Positions 1 to 9,600 of a DNA stretch of 64,000 nucleotides are shown piece by piece. Each line of letters opens with the position of its first letter. The first letter of the stretch is position 1. The position numbers and the translations under genes are program-made. The notes beneath the pieces are model-generated. The model had not been told where the DNA came from and did no database searches. It saw only the letters and a program-made list of their open reading frames with translations. The DNA lies in the NCBI GenBank assembly GCA_947493705.1, contig CANLSH010000018.1, forward strand, positions 1 through 64,000. The letters run 5' to 3'. The DNA is from an uncultured Arachnia sp. (GTDB lineage: Bacteria > Actinomycetota > Actinomycetes > Propionibacteriales > Propionibacteriaceae).

Positions 1-199
1 ATCCGTATCGCCTGGACCAGCCATCGCTGGGACGCCCGCCCCACCCGGTGTCCGTGACACCTATCCGTGCAATCTCTAAGCGGATCGTGTCCCACAGCGC
101 GGCGAAACAGTCCGTTCGCGACCATATTCGCCACGGGAACCGCAGATGTACGCAGGTGGGGCATGAAGAGGCCTCAAGGCGCAGCGTCTCGGGCCCGCT
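1..199. other. Window edge, no gene recognised
   Basis: The open frames that cross this stretch run straight through the tRNA gene that follows and show no recognisable domain. It may hold the tail of a transcript from outside the window, but nothing here can be assigned. Confidence 0.4.
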
Positions 200-273
200 T
201 GGAGCGGATGACGGGAATCGAACCCGCGTAATCAGTTTGGAAGACTGAGGCTCTACCATTGAGCTACATCCGC
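200..273 (-). tRNA. tRNA-Gly(TCC)
   Basis: Read on the minus strand this is a 74-nt tRNA. The 7-bp acceptor stem GCGGATG/CATCCGC, the D-arm beginning TAGCTC, the T-loop GGTTCGATTCC and the anticodon loop CTTCCAA are all present, giving anticodon TCC (glycine GGA codons). The 3' CCA is encoded (200-202). A plausible promoter lies upstream on the minus strand: TTGCGG (318-313) and TATGCT (293-288), 19 bases apart. The gene diverges from trigger factor. Confidence 0.96.
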
Positions 274-358
274 GAACAACGCGACTCAGCATACAGGCAC
301 CGGACACCGGTCCCGCAAACCGAAAGCCCGCTCCGGCCTTGTCGCCGGCGGCGCTCGA

Positions 359-389
359 TTGTGGGCCGCGCGGGACGGCTCGCTAGAGT
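359..389 (+). promoter_or_regulatory. Candidate tig promoter
   Basis: TTGTGG at 359-364 and TAGAGT at 384-389 are separated by 19 bases, giving a transcript that starts near 396 and carries a leader of about 50 nt with an AGGAGA ribosome site at 435-440. The match is only moderate. Confidence 0.4.
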
Positions 390-447
390 TGACGTCGAAC
401 ACATCGGTTCTGCCAAGCAGATCCCACCCTATGTAGGAGACACCCTC

Positions 448-1893
448 GTGCCCAGCACTTCAGAGCAGCTCAGCCCGACGCGGGCCAAGCTCACCGTCGA
501 GATTCCGTTCACCGAGCTGAAGCCCCACCTTGACAAGGCGTACAAGGAAATCGCTCAGCAGGTCAACATCCCCGGATTCCGCAAGGGCAAGGTGCCGGCC
601 ACGGTCATCGACCAGCGCTTCGGCCGCGGCGTCGTCCTGCAGGAGGCCATCAACGAGGCACTCCCCAAGGCCTACCAGGAGGCGATCGCCGAAGCGGGCA
701 TCATCCCGCTCGGCCAGCCCGACGTTGACGTCACAAAGCTCGAGGACAATGAAGTGGTGGAGTTCACCGCCGAGGTGGACATCCGCCCCGACTTCGAACT
801 CCCTGACTTCTCCACCCTTGAGGCGACGGTCGACGCCCCCGAGGTGACTGATGAGGCCGTCGAGGAGCGCATCAACGTGCTGCGTCAGCGCTTCGCCACC
901 ACCACCGAGGTGGATCGTGCAGCAGCCGACGGTGACGTTCTCACCATTGACCTCGCCGCCTCACAGGACGGTCAGCAGCTCGACGAGTCCACAGCCGAGG
1001 GCGTCACCTACAAGATCGGCGAGGGCGTCGGTATGCTCGACGGTCTCGACGAAGCCGTCACCGGCCTGAAGGCCGGAGACTCCACGACCTTCACCTCCAA
1101 GCTCGTGGGTGGAGACTTCCGCGGGCAGGAGGCCGACATCACCGTCACCGTCGGCAAGGTCTCCGAGCAGGAGCTCCCCGCGGTGGACGACGAGTTCGCG
1201 CAGATGATCTCCGAATTCGACACCGTCGAGGAAATGAAAGAGGACCTGCGCAAGGCCGTCGAGAACCAGGCCGAGAGCGAGAAGATTGCGGACGCCCGGG
1301 ACAAGGTGCTGGAAGCCGCCCTGGCCAAGACCGAGTTCGAACTCCCGCAGGCACTGCTCACCACCGAGCTGGAGACCCGTCGCAACCAGATCGAGCAGCA
1401 GCTCGCCCAGGGCGGCATGAGCGTGGACACCTACCTTGAGCAGGCTGAGGACGAGGACGCGCAGACGGCCGAGGAGTTCTGGCAGACCATCGACGAGCGC
1501 TCCGAGCAGGCCGTGCGCGCCCAGATGCTGCTCGACAAGTACGCCGACGACAACAAGCTCGAGGTCTCCCAGCAGGAGCTGACCGAGTTGATCTTCCGCA
1601 AGGCGCAGGAGAACAACCACAGCCCGCAGGACGAGATCAACCACATGATGGAGCACAACCACATGGGCGACTGGATGCAGGAGATCCGTCGCGGCAAGGC
1701 ACTGGCGCTCATCTGCGCAGCCGCCACCGTTGTGGACTCCGAAGGCAACCCCGTGGACATGTCGCTGGAGGTCGTCGAGACCGATGATCCTGAGCTTGCC
1801 GAGGACCCGGACGACGAAGAGCCCGTCGACTCGGCCATCGCCGCCGAGTCCGTGGACCAGGACGCCGTTGAGGTCGCAGACGACGACAGCTGA
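448..1893 (+). CDS. tig: Trigger factor
   Basis: Ribosome-bound chaperone and peptidyl-prolyl isomerase that meets nascent chains at the exit tunnel. The ribosome-docking signature GFRKGKVP lies at residues 43-50, followed by an FKBP-like isomerase domain (about 155-245), helical chaperone arms and an acidic tail of roughly 45 residues dominated by Asp and Glu. At 481 aa it is slightly long because of that tail. GTG at 448 is chosen because the N-terminus from VPSTSEQLSPT matches the family and AGGAGA sits 7 bases upstream; the frame stays open back to 259 but that part overlaps tRNA promoter sequence. It stands at the head of a protein-quality block with clpP1-clpP2-clpX downstream. Confidence 0.96.
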   Translation: MPSTSEQLSPTRAKLTVEIPFTELKPHLDKAYKEIAQQVNIPGFRKGKVPATVIDQRFGRGVVLQEAINEALPKAYQEAIAEAGIIPLGQPDVDVTKLEDNEVVEFTAEVDIRPDFELPDFSTLEATVDAPEVTDEAVEERINVLRQRFATTTEVDRAAADGDVLTIDLAASQDGQQLDESTAEGVTYKIGEGVGMLDGLDEAVTGLKAGDSTTFTSKLVGGDFRGQEADITVTVGKVSEQELPAVDDEFAQMISEFDTVEEMKEDLRKAVENQAESEKIADARDKVLEAALAKTEFELPQALLTTELETRRNQIEQQLAQGGMSVDTYLEQAEDEDAQTAEEFWQTIDERSEQAVRAQMLLDKYADDNKLEVSQQELTELIFRKAQENNHSPQDEINHMMEHNHMGDWMQEIRRGKALALICAAATVVDSEGNPVDMSLEVVETDDPELAEDPDDEEPVDSAIAAESVDQDAVEVADDDS

Positions 1894-1912
1894 TTTCACG
1901 CACCATCTTCAC

Positions 1913-1951
1913 AGGGCCCCGCCCAGCTATATGGCTGGCCGGGGCCCTTTG
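1913..1951 (+). terminator. Rho-independent terminator after tig
   Basis: An AGGGCCCCG arm (from 1913) pairs with CGGGGCCCT (to about 1949) around an 18-base loop that itself contains the palindromic CAGCTATATGGCTG. A short T run follows. It lies 20 bases after the tig stop codon. Confidence 0.8.
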
Positions 1952-2064
1952 GATTGCCCAAAAAATGGACGTCCACGAACGAAAAGCAGTTCGTAACGCG
2001 CTGTCCCGGCACTACTGTTGCCTGCTGGGGACCGGCCCCGTGACACCTTTCAAGCGGAGACCAG

Positions 2065-3321
2065 ATGAGTGAGCAGAAACCGACGCGAGACGTCAGCTCC
2101 ACTGAGGAGCACCCGAACGCGGAGGCAGGATCGACCGTGATCACGCCGGATACGGAAGGCCGCGCCAGCGAGGAGTCCGACGACGGGGACGCCTCGCCCC
2201 AGCGTGCAGCACCGGGAGAGCAGGACGACCCCACATCCGATGCACCTCAGGAAGCGGACCCCGTGCCCGTGGATCAGGGGCGCTCCCGCGCGACGGGCGT
2301 TGTGATCGCCATCGCTGCCACGGCCTTGTCCATCTGGTTGCTCCGCGAATTCAGTAGCGTCGTCGCCCCCATCTTCTTGGCTGCCAACCTGCTGATCGCC
2401 GCCTACCCCGTCTACACCCTCCTCCTGAAGATCAAAACACCGCGCTTCCTCGCGGCCATCGCCACCGGCCTCACGGTCTTCCTCGTACTCCTTCTGGGAG
2501 TCGCAGCACTCGTGTGGTCCGGCAGCACCATGGTCGGCAAATTGGGTGACTACACGGAGCAATTCACCAAGCTGTACAACGACACCATCAAGTTCATCTC
2601 CCAGTTCGGATTCAACGAGTCACAGCTCTTGGACCAGCTGACCTCAATCTCGCCCTCCAACGTCTTGTCGGTGGTGCGCGGCCTGCTGTCCAACCTGTCC
2701 AACGCAGGCAGTCTGACACTGGTGATCATCGTGGTACTGGTGTTCATGGTGATGGACCTGCCCTCCATGGCGAAACGCATGGGATTCCTGAACCAGCTCC
2801 ACCCCTCCTTCACGAACAACCTGGAGACCTTCGTCGCCGGCATCCGTCGCTACTGGCTGGTGACCACCATCTTCGGCTTGATCGTCGCCGTCCTCGACGG
2901 CTTCGCCCTGGTCCTCCTCGGTGTCTCCCTGCCGGTGGTGTGGGCGGTGCTGAGCTTCATCACCAACTACATCCCCAACATCGGCTTCGTGATCGGACTC
3001 ATTCCGCCCGCCCTGCTGGCACTGGTGGAACAGGGACCCGTCACCGCTCTGCTCGTGGTGCTGATCTACAGCGTCCTCAACTTCGTCCTCCAATCCATCG
3101 TGCAACCGAAATTCACCGGCGACGCCGTAGGCATTACCCCGACGGTGTCCTTCATCTCGCTGCTGTTGTGGGCTGCCGTCTTCGGTCCGCTCGGAGCCCT
3201 GATTGCCTTGCCCTTCACGCTGATGATCAAAGCCATGCTCTTCGACAACGATCCCAGGTCCCGATGGCTCAACGTCATGATCGCCTCACACCCGGAGAAA
3301 ACCGTTGAGGAGTCCACGTGA
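2065..3321 (+). CDS. AI-2E family transporter (membrane permease)
   Basis: A 418-aa membrane protein of the AI-2E/PerM (UPF0118) family. The first 70 or so residues are hydrophilic and acidic, then hydrophobic helices begin near residue 76 and continue to about 395, with the family's long amphipathic stretch between the third and fourth helix and a conserved P-x-N-x-G-x-x-x-G segment (ITNYIPNIGFVIGLIP). Members export small molecules, ions or the AI-2 signal; the substrate here cannot be told. ATG at 2065 has GGAGA 8 bases upstream. Its stop overlaps the GTG of the next gene by four bases, so the two are probably co-translated. Confidence 0.85.
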   Translation: MSEQKPTRDVSSTEEHPNAEAGSTVITPDTEGRASEESDDGDASPQRAAPGEQDDPTSDAPQEADPVPVDQGRSRATGVVIAIAATALSIWLLREFSSVVAPIFLAANLLIAAYPVYTLLLKIKTPRFLAAIATGLTVFLVLLLGVAALVWSGSTMVGKLGDYTEQFTKLYNDTIKFISQFGFNESQLLDQLTSISPSNVLSVVRGLLSNLSNAGSLTLVIIVVLVFMVMDLPSMAKRMGFLNQLHPSFTNNLETFVAGIRRYWLVTTIFGLIVAVLDGFALVLLGVSLPVVWAVLSFITNYIPNIGFVIGLIPPALLALVEQGPVTALLVVLIYSVLNFVLQSIVQPKFTGDAVGITPTVSFISLLLWAAVFGPLGALIALPFTLMIKAMLFDNDPRSRWLNVMIASHPEKTVEEST

Positions 3322-3794
3322 CAATGCTCAGCAATGAGGACATGGCTTTCCTGGAGCTGGCCGTGGACCTGGCAGAGGAAGCGCTCAACGCAGGCGACGA
3401 ACCCTTCGGGACCGTCCTGGTGCTCGACGGGGAGTGGGTGTTCAAGGACCGCAACCGGATAGCCGGTGGCGACAGCACGCGCCACCCCGAGTTCGCCGTC
3501 GCCCGGTGGGCGGCTGAGAACCTGAGCTCCGAGCAACGCTCCACCGCCGTCACCTATACCTCCGGCGAGCACTGCGCCATGTGTGCGGCCGCGCACGGCT
3601 GGGTGGGCCTGGGACGGATCGTCTACGCCAGTTCGACGGAGCAGCTGGGGGAGTGGATGCGCGAATTCGGCGTCGCGCCCGGCCCCGTTGCTCCTCTTCC
3701 CATCACCGACGTGGTGCCCGGGCTGCAAGTGGACGGCCCAGCTCCGCTATTGGCGGACCGGTTGAAGGATTTGCACCGTCGCAGCCGCACCTGA
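3318..3794 (+). CDS. Nucleoside deaminase (cytidine/deoxycytidylate deaminase fold)
   Basis: Zinc-dependent deaminase of 158 aa. The zinc and proton-relay motifs are visible: HPE at residues 56-58 (usually HAE) and C86-A-M-C89 preceded by GEH (usually the motif is P-C-x-x-C). The core therefore retains His, catalytic Glu and both Cys but has two unusual neighbours. Substrate is not deducible; related proteins act on guanine, cytosine or tRNA adenosine. The GTG start overlaps the previous stop (GTGA); an ATG two codons later at 3324 is possible. It is not an obvious TadA because it lacks the usual tRNA-contacting C-terminus. Confidence 0.8.
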   Translation: MTMLSNEDMAFLELAVDLAEEALNAGDEPFGTVLVLDGEWVFKDRNRIAGGDSTRHPEFAVARWAAENLSSEQRSTAVTYTSGEHCAMCAAAHGWVGLGRIVYASSTEQLGEWMREFGVAPGPVAPLPITDVVPGLQVDGPAPLLADRLKDLHRRSRT

Positions 3795-3852
3795 AGGGCG
3801 CCACCGACACGTCTCTTGAGTTCCTCGTTGGGCGAACGCGGAGGCCAGATCC

Positions 3853-3880
3853 TTGGCTGTGGGTGAGGAGCCGGTAGGTT
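3853..3880 (+). promoter_or_regulatory. Leaderless promoter of clpP1
   Basis: TTGGCT (3853-3858) and TAGGTT (3875-3880) are 16 bases apart, and the -10 box ends 7 bases before a GTG at 3888. Transcription would begin at or next to that GTG, giving a leaderless mRNA. Confidence 0.55.
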
Positions 3881-3887
3881 GGCACAC

Positions 3888-4514
3888 GTGAACGCGAAAC
3901 CAAATGACCAAATCTCCATGTCCGCCCCTTCGGGCGTCGGACTTGGCATGACGGACAATGTGTACTCCTCGTTGCTCGCCAACCGCATCATCTTCCTCGG
4001 CTCCGAGGTGAAGGACGAGAACGCCAACGCGATCTGCGCCCAGATGCTGTTGCTGAACGCCGAGGATCCGCACAAGGACATCTACCTCTACATCAACTCC
4101 CCGGGCGGCTCGGTTGACTCCGGCATGGCGATTTTCGACACCATGCAGTGGATCAGCAACGACGTCGCCACGGTGGCCATGGGGCTCGCCGCCTCCATGG
4201 GCCAGTTCCTGCTCTCAGCCGGCCAACCGGGCAAGCGCTTTGCGCTCCCGCACAGCCGCATCATGATGCACCAGCCATCCGGTGGACTGGGCGGAACTGC
4301 CTCCGACATCCGGATCCAGGCCGAGCAGTCCCTGCACATCAAGAACACGATGGCAGGCCTGATTGCCGAGCACACCGGCCAGAGCGTCGAGCAGATCGGG
4401 GAGGATTCCGATCGCGACCGGTGGTTCACCGCCGAGCAGGCGCTCGAATACGGCTTCATTGACCACGTCTACGAGCGTGCGTCCCAGATCAACTCGGAGG
4501 CTCCGAACCAGTGA
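3888..4514 (+). CDS. clpP1: ATP-dependent Clp protease proteolytic subunit 1
   Basis: Serine peptidase subunit of the Clp protease; actinobacteria assemble mixed ClpP1P2 tetradecamers that work with ClpX or ClpC. The catalytic triad is intact when numbered from GTG 3888: Ser103 in GLAASMG, His128 in MMHQP and Asp177 in RDRW, with the His-Asp spacing of 49 residues seen in other ClpP proteins. GTG 3888 is preferred because a -10 box lies 7 bases upstream; a TTG at 3879 with AGGAG 8 bases before it is the alternative. The stop overlaps clpP2. Confidence 0.95.
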   Translation: MNAKPNDQISMSAPSGVGLGMTDNVYSSLLANRIIFLGSEVKDENANAICAQMLLLNAEDPHKDIYLYINSPGGSVDSGMAIFDTMQWISNDVATVAMGLAASMGQFLLSAGQPGKRFALPHSRIMMHQPSGGLGGTASDIRIQAEQSLHIKNTMAGLIAEHTGQSVEQIGEDSDRDRWFTAEQALEYGFIDHVYERASQINSEAPNQ

Positions 4515-5158
4515 TGAATCAACTTCCCACCGGAATCGCCCCGGCTGGTCCAACAGACAACTACTACATCCCCCAGTGGGAGGAGCGCACCAGCTACGGC
4601 GTGCGTCGCGTGGACCCGTACACGAAGCTGTTCGAGGACCGCATCATCTTCTTGGGCACGCCCATCTCCGACGACATCGCCAACGCTGTCATGGCGCAGC
4701 TGCTCTGCCTGCAGTCCATGGACGCAGATCGTCAGATATCGATCTACCTCAACTCTCCCGGTGGCTCCTTCACCGCGTTGACGGCGATCTACGACACGAT
4801 GCGCTACATCAAGCCCGAGATCCAGACCGTGTGCCTGGGGCAGGCTGCTTCCGCGGCCGCGCTGATCCTGGCCGGCGGCACGAAGGGTAAGCGTCTGGCG
4901 CTGCCCAATTCGCGCATCCTGATCCACCAGCCGGCCACCGAGGGCGGCTACGGCCAGTCCTCCGACCTCGAGATTCAGGCCCGTGAGATCATGCGCATCC
5001 GCTCCCTGATGGAGCAAATGTTGGCAGATGACACCGGCCAGAGCGTCGAACAGGTCAGCAAGGACATTGAGCGCGACAAGTACCTGACAGCTGAGGAAGC
5101 CGTCGAGTACGGCATCATCGACGACATCCTGCCGTCCCTCAAGGGCCTCGACGCCTGA
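4511..5158 (+). CDS. clpP2: ATP-dependent Clp protease proteolytic subunit 2
   Basis: Second ClpP subunit, 215 aa. Triad residues Ser114 (GQAASAA), His139 (ILIHQP) and Asp188 (ERDKY) are present. The N-terminal extension of about 40 residues, with a [10 protein letters not shown] segment, is longer than in clpP1, as is common for ClpP2. The start is GTG at 4511 overlapping the clpP1 stop; the next codon is ATG at 4514, which could be the true start. GGAGG lies at 4496-4500. Tight coupling to clpP1 fits equal production of both rings. Confidence 0.95.
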   Translation: MMNQLPTGIAPAGPTDNYYIPQWEERTSYGVRRVDPYTKLFEDRIIFLGTPISDDIANAVMAQLLCLQSMDADRQISIYLNSPGGSFTALTAIYDTMRYIKPEIQTVCLGQAASAAALILAGGTKGKRLALPNSRILIHQPATEGGYGQSSDLEIQAREIMRIRSLMEQMLADDTGQSVEQVSKDIERDKYLTAEEAVEYGIIDDILPSLKGLDA

Positions 5159-5173
5159 ACCAACGGTGACTCC

Positions 5174-5218
5174 ACACCCGATACGGGTGTCCTCCGTATG
5201 GATGACACCCGTACGGGT
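5174..5218. promoter_or_regulatory. Paired palindromes in the clpP2-clpX gap
   Basis: ACACCCG-ATA-CGGGTGT at 5174-5190 is a perfect 7+7 palindrome. A second, ACACCCG-TA-CGGGT, lies at 5205-5216. Because the units are palindromic they can also pair with each other: ACGGGTGTC (from 5183) with GACACCCGT (to 5213) makes a 9-bp stem with a 12-base loop. This could be two operator sites for one dimeric regulator or a hairpin that limits read-through into clpX. It does not look like a ClgR, HspR or HrcA/CIRCE site as I know them. Confidence 0.5.
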
Positions 5219-5271
5219 AGTGTGGTGTTTCAGTAGTGCAGCAGGATGGCAATCAGCCGGGGGGTGAAAAC

Positions 5272-6552
5272 ATGGCGCGTATCGGAGAATCAAGCGAACT
5301 TTTCAAATGCAACTTCTGCGGTAAGAGCCAAAAGCAGGTCAAGAAGCTGATCGCAGGACCAGGTGTCTACATCTGCGACGAGTGCATCGGACTGTGCAAC
5401 GAAATCATCGAGGAGGAGTTCCCCGAGACCAGCGAAGTGGGTCTGGTGGAGGAACTTCCGAAACCGCGGGAGATCCGCGACTTCCTCGACACCTACGTCA
5501 TCGGCCAGGAACCCGCCAAGAAGGCGTTGAGCGTGGCCGTCTACAACCACTACAAACGCATCCAGGCCGAGGCCGACGCGCCCCGCCACGCCCATGAGCA
5601 CGATGGTGTGGAGGTGGGTAAATCGAACATCCTCCTGATGGGCCCCACCGGCTGTGGCAAGACCTACTTGGCGCAGACGCTCGCGAGGATGCTGAATGTG
5701 CCCTTCGCGATGGCGGATGCCACCGCTCTCACCGAGGCTGGCTACGTGGGTGAGGACGTGGAGAACATCCTTCTCAAGCTCATCCAGGCCGCGGACTTCG
5801 ACATCAAGAAGGCCGAGACCGGCATCATCTACATCGACGAGATCGACAAGGTGGCCCGTAAGAGCGAGAACCCGTCGATCACGCGCGACGTGTCCGGGGA
5901 GGGCGTCCAGCAGGCGTTGCTGAAAATCCTCGAAGGGACGGTGGCGTCCGTGCCTCCGCAGGGGGGGCGCAAGCACCCCCATCAGGATTTCCTGCAGATC
6001 GACACCACCAAGGTGTTGTTCATCGTCGGCGGCGCGTTCGCTGGTCTTGAGGACATCGTGAACACTCGGATCGGCAAGCAGCCGCTCGGGTTCAGCCGGA
6101 AGTCGGAGACCAAGGAACTGGTGACCGACCCCTTCGCCATGGTGCGGCCACAGGACCTCCACAAGTTCGGGCTGATCCCTGAATTCATCGGGCGCCTGCC
6201 CATGATCTCCAGCGTGTCACCACTGGATCGCGAAGCTCTCGTCCGGATTCTCATTGAGCCCCGCAACGCACTGACGAAGCAGTTCGCCAAACTCTTTGAA
6301 CTCGACGGCGTGCGCCTGGAGTTCACCACCGACGCCGTCGAGGCCATTGCGGATCAGGCGCTCGAACGCGGCACGGGTGCCCGCGGTCTCCGCGCCATCC
6401 TGGAGGAACTTCTTCTCGAGGTGATGTTCGAGGTGCCCTCCAGCGAGGACGTGGCCCAGGTGGTCATCCACCGAGACACTGTCATCGGCAACACCGGTCC
6501 GGAGTTGGTTCCGCGCGCGGCACTGGCGCGTCGGCGCGACCTGTCCGCGTAG
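5272..6552 (+). CDS. clpX: ATP-dependent Clp protease ATP-binding subunit ClpX
   Basis: AAA+ unfoldase that feeds tagged substrates to ClpP1P2. The N-terminal zinc finger has Cys13, Cys16, Cys35 and Cys38; Walker A is GPTGCGKT at 124-131; Walker B reads IIYIDEIDK at about 188-196; the sensor/arginine region GTGARGLR lies near the C-terminus. At 426 aa it has the standard length. ATG 5272 is chosen over an in-frame GTG at 5236 because MARIGESS is the conserved actinobacterial N-terminus and GGGGGTGA precedes it. It follows clpP2 after 113 bases that hold paired palindromes, so it may have separate control. Confidence 0.97.
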   Translation: MARIGESSELFKCNFCGKSQKQVKKLIAGPGVYICDECIGLCNEIIEEEFPETSEVGLVEELPKPREIRDFLDTYVIGQEPAKKALSVAVYNHYKRIQAEADAPRHAHEHDGVEVGKSNILLMGPTGCGKTYLAQTLARMLNVPFAMADATALTEAGYVGEDVENILLKLIQAADFDIKKAETGIIYIDEIDKVARKSENPSITRDVSGEGVQQALLKILEGTVASVPPQGGRKHPHQDFLQIDTTKVLFIVGGAFAGLEDIVNTRIGKQPLGFSRKSETKELVTDPFAMVRPQDLHKFGLIPEFIGRLPMISSVSPLDREALVRILIEPRNALTKQFAKLFELDGVRLEFTTDAVEAIADQALERGTGARGLRAILEELLLEVMFEVPSSEDVAQVVIHRDTVIGNTGPELVPRAALARRRDLSA

Positions 6553-6683
6553 GGAAGCGCGGTGTTGACGCACCGCAGCTCCGACTGTGTGAGGCCTCGA
6601 CGAGGACCTCGGCACCTCGGTGTCCATGACCGTGGTCGTGGCCGCGGCCTCAGAGCTGGTGGATGATGACCGTGCAGCTTCGC

Positions 6684-6689
6684 TAGGTT
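6684..6689 (+). promoter_or_regulatory. -10 box for leaderless tricorn-like gene
   Basis: TAGGTT ends 6 bases before the ATG at 6696. No clear -35 box is visible. Part of a pattern seen at many starts in this window. Confidence 0.4.
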
Positions 6690-6695
6690 GGGTTC

Positions 6696-9600
6696 ATGAC
6701 CCGTGGCTATCTCAGGTACCCCCATGTCCATGACACCGCCGTGGTGTTCGTGGCCGACGACGATCTCTGGCTGACCTCAACCGACGGTGGTCGAGCGCAC
6801 CGGTTGACGGCGGACGGCAGCCCGCCCCGCAGCCCCAGGTTCTCCCCGGACGGCACGAGCGTGGCATTTGTCAGCGGGGTCAACGGTGGACAGGATCTCT
6901 ACGTCGTGGACCTCGACGGCGGACGCCGTCGCCTCACCTGGGTGGGCGCCAAGCGGATGCTTGTCTCCGGATGGCTGGATGCGACCCACATCCTCTTGGC
7001 CTCGGACCATGCCGATGGCAACCGCGCCATGACCAGCCTGTTTTCCGTCTCACTCGACGGCGACCTCGAACGCCTCCCCTGGGGCCCCGCCATGGCCGCC
7101 GCCGTCCACGGCGACGGTCGCGTGGTGCTGGCCTCGCCCAACTTCCAGGGCCCGGAGCGCTGGAAACGCTACCGCGGCGGCATGGCGGTGCGGCTCTGGA
7201 TTTCCGACAAGAAGCGTAAGAACTGGGAACGTCTTCTGCCGGAACAAACGGCCAGCTTGGCGCTGCCCTCCTGGGTTGGGGATCGTGTGATGTTCACCTC
7301 CGATCTGGGTGCCTCCCTGCCGGGTAAGCCGGGCGAACAGGCCCAGGTGTATTCGGTGGGTCCACGCAAGAGCGATCTGCGCCAGCACACCCGTCACAGC
7401 TTCGAGGACGGGTATGTGCGCGATGCGAGCACCGACGGCACCCGCGTCGTCTATCACACCCGTGGACAACTCTTCGTGATGGATTCCCTCGACGCCAAGC
7501 CGCGTCGGATCGACGTGTCGACCGCGCTGGGCGCCCCGGAGCCACTGGTGCTGGCCCCGACGGACCGTCTGGAAGCCGTGGTGCCGGATCACGGCGGCGA
7601 CGGCTCGCTGCTGGATTGGCGTGGCTCCGCGTGGTTCCTGACCCACCGCGGCGGACCGGCCCGCGCGCTCAGCGACCTTCCGGGGGTGCGCATCCGGGAA
7701 CCGCAGGTGCTGGGTACCTCGGGTCGCGGCATCTGGGCCACTGACGCCGAAGGCGAGGACGCCCTGGAGATTGCAGCACTGGATGCCGATGGCGAATCCC
7801 GTCGGATCGCCCACGGCAAGCTGGGACGCGTGCTGGGCCTGGCCTCCAACGCCGATGGCACAAAGGTGGCCGTGGCAAGCCACGATGGCACGGTCCACGT
7901 GGTCGACACCGCCAAAGGGGACGTGAAGAAGGTGGGGCGCTCCAGCGAAGGCGAGGCCACCGGCCTGATCTTCTCCCCCGACTCCCGATACCTGGTCTGG
8001 CGCGAAGCCGTGGCCAACGAGGGCATGCTGGGCCGTCTGGTGGGCTACGACCTGAAACAGGACGCGGGCTTCGAACTGACCCGCGGACAGTTCAATGACT
8101 ACGCCCCCAGCTTCAGCCACGACGGGAAGTACCTCTACTTCCTCTCCAGCCGCACCATCGATCCCACCTACGATGAGCTGACCTTCGACCTGTCCTTCAC
8201 CAACACCGTGCGCCCATTCGTGGTCCCGTTGCGCGCTGAGGACCCCGTTCCGTTCGGTCCCTCCTCCGATGGCTGGGCCATCAGCGAAAGCGACGACGGA
8301 GGGACCAAATCTGCGAAGGACGAGAAAGCCAAGCCGGAGCCCGTCGTGCTGGACCTCGCAGGATTCGAGGACCGGATGCTGCCCCTGCCCGTCCCCTCGG
8401 GGCGGTACACGTCCCTGCAAACCTCCGCCAACGGTGTGCTGTGGCGACGGATGTCCAGCTACACCGGCGAACTCGGATCCGGGAAGGTGGCGGGCGACGA
8501 GACCAAGGATTCGGTCGAGTTCTATGACGTCTCCAAGCGCAAACTCTCGGTGGTGGTGGAAACCTGCGACAGCGCGGTGGTCAGCGGCGACGGCAAACAG
8601 CTCGTCGTGCGCAACGGCGATGACATCTTCGTCCAACCCGCCGAGACCAAGCCAGAGCCCGAAGACGACGCCCACGTCACCGTCGACCTCAGCAGGTTGC
8701 GTCGACGCATCAACCCCCGTGACGAGTGGCGCCAGATGTTTGACGAGAACGCCCGCCTGATGCGTGACCACTACTGGCGCGAAGACATGGACGGCGTCGG
8801 TTGGGCTGGTGTCTGCGCTGCCTACCGGCCGTTGGTGGAGCGTCTCGCGAGTCACGACGACCTCATCGACGTGTTGTGGGAGACCGTCGGCGAACTCAAC
8901 ACGTCTCACGCCTACGTCTTCCCACCTGCCGACGGCGAGGCTCCCGGCACCGGATGGCTGGGCGCCGAGTTCAGCCGAAACCGTAAGGGCGAGGTGACCA
9001 TCACCCGCATCCTGCCCGGCGAGTCGTCGGATCCGAGCGCACGCTCGCCGCTGCGCGCGGCCGGTGTCGGAGCGCAACCCGGTGACGTGGTGGTGGCCGT
9101 CGATGGCCGGCCCACCGCCGACGTCCCTGACATCGGTGTGCTGATGCAGGGGGCCGCCGAGAAGGTGGTGGAGCTGTCGCTGATGCGGGGAGAGAAGAAG
9201 CGACGCGTCGCCGTCGTACCCCTCCACAGCGAAGCCAGCCTGCACTACCACGAGTGGGTGGCTGGCCGTGCTGCCTACGTGAGTAAGAAGTCGGGCGGAC
9301 GGATCGGCTACGTGCACGTCCCGGACATGGCAGCCCACGGTTGGGCAGAGTTCCACCGGCTCATCGAGGCCGCCACTCGCTGCGACGCCGTGATTGCGGA
9401 TGTGCGTTTCAACGGCGGAGGCCACACCTCCGAGCTCGTGATCGAACGCCTCGCACGCAAGGTGATCGGTTGGGGCTTCGGACGCCACTTCGACAAGCCG
9501 TTCACCTATCCGTCCCAGGGCCTGCGCGGTCCGGTCGTCTTCGTGACAAACCCCTACGCCGGCTCCGACGGCGACATCGTCACCGGAGCTGCGCAGAACA

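Noticed and set aside
961-1899. 312-codon minus-strand frame over trigger factor
   Set aside because: Leucine- and valine-rich mirror of the tig sequence, no start signals or similarity.
5174-5218. Palindromes read as ClgR or heat-shock operators
   Set aside because: The half-site ACACCCG does not match the motifs I know for ClgR, HspR or HrcA. Kept only as an unassigned site.
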